In this document: one piece after another, positions 25,467-29,531 of the stretch
Layout of the letters: each line of letters starts with the position of its first letter
How positions within the stretch are numbered: position 1 is the stretch's first letter
Source: a virus
Strand: one strand, 5' to 3'
IMG/VR virus record: IMGVR_UViG_3300036770_006038
Coordinates: 1-29,531 of that record
DNA length: 29,531 nt
Position numbers and translations under genes: made by a program
The notes under the pieces: model-generated
What the model saw: only the letters and a program-made list of their open reading frames with translations
What the model was told of the DNA's origin: nothing
The model's database searches: none

Positions 25467-25696
25467 GCATGTTTCCGACGACTGAACGCATCCAGATTGA
25501 GATTGCGGTGGCAATGAGTATTCGCGAGCAGTACGGCACCAATCAGCCTGGCAAAACTTATGAGGATGGTATTGCTGAGGCTCTGCTTTGGGTGCTGGGT
25601 GGTGAAGAGCCACAGAATCATGGCGAAGCCAGCATGGACATCAATTTATCGAATATTTCTAACTTGGGAGAAAACCATGAAAAACAATATTCCTGA
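25463..25696 (+). CDS. Short hypothetical protein
   Basis: 77 residues. It starts with MSMFPTTERIQIEIAVAMSIREQYG, a helix, then an acidic, Asn-rich end. The C-terminal 20 nt overlap the start of the DUF3164 gene in another frame. ATGA coupling to the previous gene and a normal codon pattern support reality. No family is recognised. Confidence 0.65.
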   Translation: MSMFPTTERIQIEIAVAMSIREQYGTNQPGKTYEDGIAEALLWVLGGEEPQNHGEASMDINLSNISNLGENHEKQYS

Positions 25697-26297
25697 AGGT
25701 TATTGGAAGGATGCCCGCGGCTCGCTGGTACCAGTTGACCTGATCAAACCAATCGACAAACAGCGCGACCAGCTGGTGCGCGAAATTGTTGAAAACGCAA
25801 AACAGTTAAACGAGCTGATGACGAAATTTAAAGCCAACACCTTTGGCGACATCGAGGCATTTGTTGACCTGTCATTGCAAGAATACAACACCAAGCTTGG
25901 CGGAAAAAAAGGCAATGTCAGCCTTGCCACCTTTGATGGCCAATTCAAAGTTGTGCGAGTCAATGCAGACAACATCAACTTTGACGAGCGAATCCAGGCT
26001 GCCAAAGAGCTGATAGACGAATGTGTCGCTGAATGGAGCGTTGGTGCACGGCCGGAGATTAAAGCCATCATCGACAATGCATTTGCGGTCGACAAGCAAG
26101 GCAAAATTTCTATCGGCCGGGTGTTAAACCTGCGCCGGCTCGACATCAAAGACCCACGTTGGATAAAGGCGATGGATGCGATCAGTGATTCACTGCAGGT
26201 TATCGGCAGCACCTCTTACATCCGCGTCTATGAGCGTGTCGGTGACACCGACAACTACATGCACATTCCACTGGATATGGCGGCGGTGCGGTTATGA
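25677..26297 (+). CDS. DUF3164 phage protein
   Basis: 206 residues from the ATG at 25677 with GGGAG upstream; the frame opens earlier but runs through the previous gene. The start IPEGYWKDARGSLVPVDLIKP, the DGQFKVVRV segment and ARPEIKAIIDNAFAVDKQGKI are DUF3164 hallmarks. This family is almost confined to the early regions of Mu-like phages and has no established function to my knowledge. It overlaps the next small gene by 4 nt. Confidence 0.9.
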   Translation: MKNNIPEGYWKDARGSLVPVDLIKPIDKQRDQLVREIVENAKQLNELMTKFKANTFGDIEAFVDLSLQEYNTKLGGKKGNVSLATFDGQFKVVRVNADNINFDERIQAAKELIDECVAEWSVGARPEIKAIIDNAFAVDKQGKISIGRVLNLRRLDIKDPRWIKAMDAISDSLQVIGSTSYIRVYERVGDTDNYMHIPLDMAAVRL

Positions 26298-26449
26298 CAG
26301 CAGACGACTTTAAAGCGAAAGCAGCTGAGTGCGCTGGTGACTGTGATGTGTACGAACTGTGCCTGACCTACCTGCGCCACCAGGCAAAATCTGATAAGCA
26401 ACCCGTTGCGTTAAAGGCGATGGATATTTACGAAGAGGTGATGGCATGA
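26294..26449 (+). CDS. 51-residue early-operon protein
   Basis: A short gene linked by ATGA overlaps to both DUF3164 and the following gene, which argues it is translated. It encodes 51 residues, beginning MTADDFKAKAAECAGDCD, with three cysteines (13, 17, 23) and a helical C-terminus (VALKAMDIYEEVMA). It may be a small helical protein. No family is recognised. Confidence 0.65.
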   Translation: MTADDFKAKAAECAGDCDVYELCLTYLRHQAKSDKQPVALKAMDIYEEVMA

Positions 26450-26766
26450 GCGAAAACTACACCACGATCACGATATCCATTCCTGAAGGCGTTGATTTAA
26501 AGCTTGGTCCAAAAATCAATGTCCAGGGAATTGAAGTGGATTGTCATGCAATCGCTTGGGAGGAAAACAGTATCGGCCGCACGTTTGCCTTAGAGCAGCG
26601 TTTAGAAGTTGCACTGGAACTGTTGGAAGACGGCAGTTATTCCGAAAAGGATATTGAAGGCTACCGCGCACGGCTTGAAGAACTGAAAAACAGTGGCGAG
26701 TTGATTGGGGTTGAGCAGTCTGACGAAACAGAAGAACTGGCTGAGTTTGACGAAATCATTAACTGA
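26446..26766 (+). CDS. Acidic hypothetical protein
   Basis: 106 residues. The first half is beta-like (YTTITISIPEGVDLKLGPKINVQG), the second a charged helix ending in an acidic tail (DETEELAEFDEII). Strongly negative overall, which could suggest a DNA-mimic, but that is only a composition-based thought. Start overlaps the previous stop (ATGA). No recognised family. Confidence 0.68.
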   Translation: MSENYTTITISIPEGVDLKLGPKINVQGIEVDCHAIAWEENSIGRTFALEQRLEVALELLEDGSYSEKDIEGYRARLEELKNSGELIGVEQSDETEELAEFDEIIN

Positions 26767-26779
26767 GGAAATGCATGGC

Positions 26780-26938
26780 ATGAACTGTAAAAAATGCGAA
26801 GCCGATTTAAGTTGCGAACAAATCCTGTCGGAGCAATCGGCTCATGATGACGAAGTTTTGGATGTCCTGGTGATTTGTTCGGAATGCGGAGCTAAACACA
26901 ACGCCTTTATTAACTGGGACGATTTCATCGTTCTTTAA
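26780..26938 (+). CDS. Small double-CxxC zinc-ribbon protein
   Basis: 52 residues with CKKC (3-6) and CSEC (33-36), a typical zinc ribbon with a 26-residue acidic insert, then an aromatic C-terminus (FINWDDFIVL). I chose the ATG at 26780, with GAGG 11 nt upstream; an ATG at 26771 is too close to that site. No specific family; it could bind nucleic acid or protein. Confidence 0.65.
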   Translation: MNCKKCEADLSCEQILSEQSAHDDEVLDVLVICSECGAKHNAFINWDDFIVL

Positions 26939-26951
26939 AGAGAAACCAATT

Positions 26952-27332
26952 ATGTCAGATCTGAAGAAATACAAAATTTTCGACCTCAGTGGGTGCTATG
27001 AAGTTGTCCTTGAAGTTGACCACGCAATTTTGACCCCGGCCGTAGCTGAGCAAATAAACAAATTTTTTAGCTTTTGGGAAGACCGAGTGGAAGAACAAAA
27101 CGGCAATCACAGTAGTTGTGTAATTCGTTTGGCTGGGGAGTTCTTCATAAATGCCATGTTGAAATATGGCGGTGTGCAGTTCGGATCAGGATGTATCGAA
27201 GCCGGTGCATCATGGACCAGCGATTTGTCTGGCGAAGAAGGCTGGCCGAGGGAGCACGGCATTCGTGTGGTGTCGGCTATTGTAGAGGCCCCCGAATACG
27301 ATTCACTAACGGTCGTTGGCTACAACAGGTAA
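26952..27332 (+). CDS. DUF2528 protein
   Basis: 126 residues. It resembles the DUF2528 family: YKIFDLSGCYEVVLEVDHAILTPAVAEQINKFFSFWEDR at the start and EEGWPREHGIRVVSAIVEAPEYDSLTV at the end. Function unknown. AAAGAG stands upstream of the ATG. Its TAA stop is directly followed by the first hammerhead ribozyme, so ribosomes reaching the stop would cover the ribozyme's 5' strand. Confidence 0.8.
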   Translation: MSDLKKYKIFDLSGCYEVVLEVDHAILTPAVAEQINKFFSFWEDRVEEQNGNHSSCVIRLAGEFFINAMLKYGGVQFGSGCIEAGASWTSDLSGEEGWPREHGIRVVSAIVEAPEYDSLTVVGYNR

Positions 27333-27389
27333 GCGAAACGCCGCAAGGCGTCTGCCGGTGGTGGTTCACCGGTACTGACGAGCAGCCAT
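27332..27389 (+). ncRNA. Hammerhead ribozyme, type II, copy 1
   Basis: All parts of the hammerhead core are present in the order of a type II (open stem II) ribozyme. GAAA is at 27336-27339. Stem III ACGCC/GGCGT has a GCAA loop (27339-27352). The cleavage triplet GUC is at 27351-27353, so cutting is expected between 27353 and 27354. Stem I is 8 bp with loop GUGGUU (27354-27375), then CUGACGA at 27376-27382. Stem II is only GC/GC (34-35 with 83-84 of 273xx). Loop I UGGUU can pair with AGCCA (27385-27389) as a pseudoknot, and the repeat identity ends exactly there. Type II hammerheads of this kind (Rfam Hammerhead_II/HH10) are known from phages. Confidence 0.9.
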
Positions 27390-27405
27390 AGAGCAAGGTA
27401 CACAA

Positions 27406-27744
27406 ATGGAAAATCAACACAGACATATCAAAGGTTATCGCGAGCTTTTACCCGAAGAAATCAACCTGATGAACCGCATAAAAGAAAAAGGTTCGGAACT
27501 GTTAGCGCTACAGGCCGAATTGACTGGCCGGTTATCAACTGATCGTGAAGTAAAACTGGCTGCTGCCAATGCAGCGGAAGCCGGTACCGGGTTCGGTGTG
27601 CATCAAGGTGCATCGCCAGAAGCTATCGAGTACCGCCGGTTTAATGATGCCGAACCACTTCGTTGGGCTGCAATTGCAAAAACGGATATTCAAACTGCAT
27701 TGATGGCGTTGACACGGGCTATCGCGCAGCCAACAAACGCCTAA
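27406..27744 (+). CDS. Acb2-like anti-CBASS cyclic-nucleotide sponge
   Basis: 112 residues. The start IKGYRELLPEEINLMNRIKEKG and the end WAAIAKTDIQTALMALTRAIAQP fit the Acb2/Tad1 hairpin family. In the studied Acb2 (phage PaMx33) Tyr11 and Lys26 bind cyclic dinucleotides, as I recall; here Tyr and Lys also fall at exactly 11 and 26. Acb2 hexamers soak up CBASS signal molecules so the host effector is not triggered. The family is common in Mu-like Pseudomonas phages. AAGG precedes the ATG. The gene is enclosed by two hammerhead ribozymes; its TAA stop touches the second. Confidence 0.83.
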   Translation: MENQHRHIKGYRELLPEEINLMNRIKEKGSELLALQAELTGRLSTDREVKLAAANAAEAGTGFGVHQGASPEAIEYRRFNDAEPLRWAAIAKTDIQTALMALTRAIAQPTNA

Positions 27745-27801
27745 AGCGAAACGCCGAAAGGCGTCTGCCGGTGGTGGTTCACCGGTACTGACGAGCAGCC
27801 A
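27744..27801 (+). ncRNA. Hammerhead ribozyme, type II, copy 2
   Basis: Identical to the first copy over 58 nt except one base, which changes the stem III loop from GCAA to GAAA; both are GNRA tetraloops. All positions are +412 relative to copy 1: GAAA 27748-27751, GUC 27763-27765 (expected cut 27765/27766), stem I 27766-27787, CUGACGA 27788-27794, pseudoknot strand AGCCA 27797-27801. It starts at the stop of the Acb2-like gene and lies 23 nt before a small membrane-protein gene. Confidence 0.9.
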
Positions 27802-27824
27802 ATTAATAGAACAGGTGGTAGCAG

Positions 27825-28001
27825 ATGGACTGGGAATCGCTTTTTATCAACATGAAATACGGCGGTCTCTGCGGTTGTTTGGTGGCAGGTCTAATTATTG
27901 GCGTTGGTCTCATGCTTTTTTCAGAACCCGCTATGCAATGCGGTTTCTATTTGTTGGTTCCCTCGCTTGCGAGTGCTTTTATTGGGGAGATGCTGGCGTG
28001 A
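27825..28001 (+). CDS. 58-residue two-helix membrane protein
   Basis: Too short for most gene finders, but with AGGTGG before its ATG and a GTGA overlap with gemA. Two hydrophobic segments, ~13-32 (GGLCGCLVAGLIIGVGLMLF) and ~38-56, suggest a small inner membrane protein. It is the first gene downstream of the second ribozyme. Function unknown. Confidence 0.7.
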   Translation: MDWESLFINMKYGGLCGCLVAGLIIGVGLMLFSEPAMQCGFYLLVPSLASAFIGEMLA

Positions 28002-28573
28002 ACAATACTGGCAAAAAAGTTTCAAATCGGAGTCGTTTGATTCAACTGATCCATGTCGGGAAAAGTCAACTGACAATGGCTGACGATAGCTATCGGGCGC
28101 TACTGGCCTATCATGCTGGCGGCAAAGTAAGCAGCTCTCAGTTGACCGAAGTGGAGCTGCAGGCTGTACTCGATAACATGGCCAAACTCGGGTTTAAGGT
28201 AACTTCCAACAAGCCAAAGCGGACTGAGAAACGCCTGAGTCCAAAAACGCCTGAGCAGGGTGCAGACGAACGCAGTGTGATCAGAGCTATCTGGATTTTC
28301 ATGTTCAATGCCGGCTTTATCAGAGACGGTTCTGAGACGGCATTAAACCGCTGGGTGCAGCGCCAGACAGCCGAAACAAATAATGGGGCTGGGATTGGTC
28401 AAGTTGAATGGCTTACGCCTGCTAGTGCGTTAATGGTACTGGAGTCACTGAAAAAGTGGTGCCGCCGATTAATGTTCAATGCACTGCAAAAGGATGGACA
28501 CTCAGTGTTTCCGCAGATGAGTTACAACCAGCTGCTGGCTAAGTGGAAAAAAGTCCACGGAGCTGATGCATGA
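27998..28573 (+). CDS. gemA: GemA-like regulatory protein (DUF1018, Mu gp16-like)
   Basis: 191 residues from GTG 27998 with GGGGAG upstream; a longer frame to 27815 covers the membrane protein gene in another frame and is not used. LIQLIHVGKSQLTMADDSYRALLAYHAGGKVSSSQLTEVELQAVLDNMAKLGFK is the GemA/DUF1018 signature. In Mu, GemA affects host gene expression and DNA topology in the early stage. It overlaps its neighbours at both ends (4 nt each). Confidence 0.92.
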   Translation: MNNTGKKVSNRSRLIQLIHVGKSQLTMADDSYRALLAYHAGGKVSSSQLTEVELQAVLDNMAKLGFKVTSNKPKRTEKRLSPKTPEQGADERSVIRAIWIFMFNAGFIRDGSETALNRWVQRQTAETNNGAGIGQVEWLTPASALMVLESLKKWCRRLMFNALQKDGHSVFPQMSYNQLLAKWKKVHGADA

Positions 28574-29058
28574 AGCTTGGCCGCTGTCCGATTTGCCATT
28601 CTAACATCCATCTTGATCAGCTGGTTGCTGATGAAAGCGGCAGGCAGTTGCTCGGCCTAATTTCAAAGCTCGGGTATAGAATGGGACCAGCGCTGGTTGC
28701 TTACCTGGCGCTATTCCGACCAGCCAAACAAGACCTCAGCAATCCAAAAGCCCTGGCGCTGGTCACTGAAACTCTGGAGCTTTGCAACAACCACGCAGTG
28801 TTATCTGAAGCGCTGCAGGATACTGTCAGCTCGATTCATTCAAGCCGGATCAATGGCCAGGTAAAGCAGCTGGCTAATCACAACTATCTGAAAAAAGTAC
28901 TGGCAGCCAAGCTGGCGACAGCCACAGTGGCAGCAACCAGTAGTTCCATCGAGCTGAAACATGAGCGCCCTGAATCTAAGGGTGAAGCCATGGCAGCATT
29001 TAATGAACGGATGCGCTCTTATGGCGGAAGAACGGTGGCAACTGATGACAGAAACTAA
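28570..29058 (+). CDS. Phage protein with N-terminal CPICH zinc motif
   Basis: 162 residues. It begins MKLGRCPICHSN, then a helical region (RQLLGLISKLGYRMGPALVAYLALFRP) and a basic C-terminus. Similar proteins stand between gemA and mor in related phages. The type of helix-rich body is reminiscent of helicase-loader-like phage proteins, but I cannot assign a function. ATGA overlap with gemA. Confidence 0.7.
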   Translation: MKLGRCPICHSNIHLDQLVADESGRQLLGLISKLGYRMGPALVAYLALFRPAKQDLSNPKALALVTETLELCNNHAVLSEALQDTVSSIHSSRINGQVKQLANHNYLKKVLAAKLATATVAATSSSIELKHERPESKGEAMAAFNERMRSYGGRTVATDDRN

Positions 29059-29416
29059 AACAGAAAAAGTGGTCGGAATGGCGGCATTGCGCCATGAACT
29101 TTTGGATGATGTTGTGGAACAGGCAAAGAACGTACTTGTCGACCACGGCGTTGACACTGATGTATCAGAGCAGGCAGCAACTGCTATCGCAGAACACCTG
29201 GCTGACCACTGGGGAGGTCAGCTAATTAATTTCCCTAAGAACTTTCTGTACAAACTAGCCCAACGCGATCGGGTCATATATGATGAATTCAACGGTCGTA
29301 ACATTGCAGAGCTGGCTCGCAAGTTTAATATGTCCGTTCGGGGAATCTATAAGGTGATTAACCGGGCACAGAAGCGTGCAGTGAAAGAAAAACAACCTGA
29401 TTTATTTGGCGATTAA
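29045..29416 (+). CDS. mor: Mor-like middle transcription activator
   Basis: 123 residues from the ATG at 29045 (Mu Mor is 129); an in-frame ATG at 29021 is possible. HWGGQLINFPKNF is the dimer region and RNIAELARKFNMSVRGIYKVINRAQKR the helix-turn-helix, as in the Mor family (PF08765). It binds upstream of a promoter lacking a good -35 and recruits RNA polymerase. It is the last gene of the early operon; the genes it controls are on the other arm, so it must act in trans over ~10 kb. It overlaps the previous gene by 14 nt. Confidence 0.93.
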   Translation: MTETKTEKVVGMAALRHELLDDVVEQAKNVLVDHGVDTDVSEQAATAIAEHLADHWGGQLINFPKNFLYKLAQRDRVIYDEFNGRNIAELARKFNMSVRGIYKVINRAQKRAVKEKQPDLFGD

Positions 29417-29531
29417 TTTTTTGCTTATTTTGAAACTGTTTTTCTTTTTTTGTTTCGTTTAATCCCTTTCTATCTCGTTTGATCCCTTAATTATCTCAGT
29501 TTCTCTGGTCTATTTATCTCACTCTCTCTCA
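29417..29531. repeat. Pyrimidine-rich phage end with iterated 21-23 bp repeats
   Basis: No gene here. TATCTC occurs at 29471-29476, 29492-29497 and 29515-29520, i.e. every 21-23 bp. The blocks CGTTTAATCCCTTT and CGTTTGATCCCTTA (around 29456-29490) repeat at the same period. The opposite strand at the window edge begins TGAGAGAGAGTGAGATAA. Arrays of ~22-bp transposase sites mark the ends of Mu, Tn7 and relatives. A GAAAC/GTTTC inverted pair (29432-29436, 29452-29456) around a T-run could also end early transcription. Confidence 0.6.

Overview
The window is most of a transposable (Mu-like) siphophage, either integrated or as an assembled phage genome. It looks like a phage of an aquatic gammaproteobacterium: the protein flavour suggests Alteromonadales such as Shewanella or Rheinheimera, but host assignment is low confidence because no clear host gene is visible. 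Supporting evidence is a DDE transposase next to a MuB/TnsC-like AAA+ ATPase, Ner, DUF3164, GemA and Mor, plus a Mu-type head gene order (gp26/27/28 terminase region, DUF935 portal, F, G, I protease, decoration protein, capsid, gp35, gp36, gp37). A tail tube protein leads directly to the tail assembly chaperones and tape measure with no sheath gene between, so the tail is probably non-contractile.

Layout: two arms diverge from a control region near 20.6 kb. On the minus strand, running left from there, come the XRE repressor (20591-20136), two accessory genes (a 2-TM protein and a Cys-rich coiled-coil protein), a structured non-coding gap, and the late operon. The late operon holds holin, lytic transglycosylase, Rz with an embedded Rz1, gp25/26-like proteins, the terminase subunits, portal, MuF with a nuclease-like tail, G, a terminator, protease/scaffold, decoration protein, capsid, connectors, tail tube, chaperone with a programmed -1 frameshift, and a tape measure protein that runs off the left edge. 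On the plus strand, running right, come Ner, an IclR-type winged helix protein, a coiled-coil protein, transposase, ATPase, a series of small overlapping genes, and finally Mor. After Mor there is about 115 bp of pyrimidine-rich sequence with 21-23 bp iterated repeats, which looks like the transposase-binding end of the phage.

The most unusual feature is in the early operon. Two nearly identical 58-nt elements (27332-27389 and 27744-27801, offset 412 nt) each carry the complete hammerhead ribozyme core in type II order (GAAA, stem III with a GNRA loop, GUC cleavage site, stem I, CUGACGA, stem II). They flank one small gene whose product looks like the anti-CBASS cyclic-nucleotide sponge Acb2. 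If both are active, the early transcript would be cut into a discrete 412-nt RNA carrying that gene, with a hairpin at each end.

How the parts work together: the repressor would act on a palindrome lying between the -35 and -10 elements of the early promoter. When it is lifted, the transposition operon is made, and Mor at its far end would switch on the leftward late operon. No tRNA, rRNA, CRISPR array or insertion sequence was seen.
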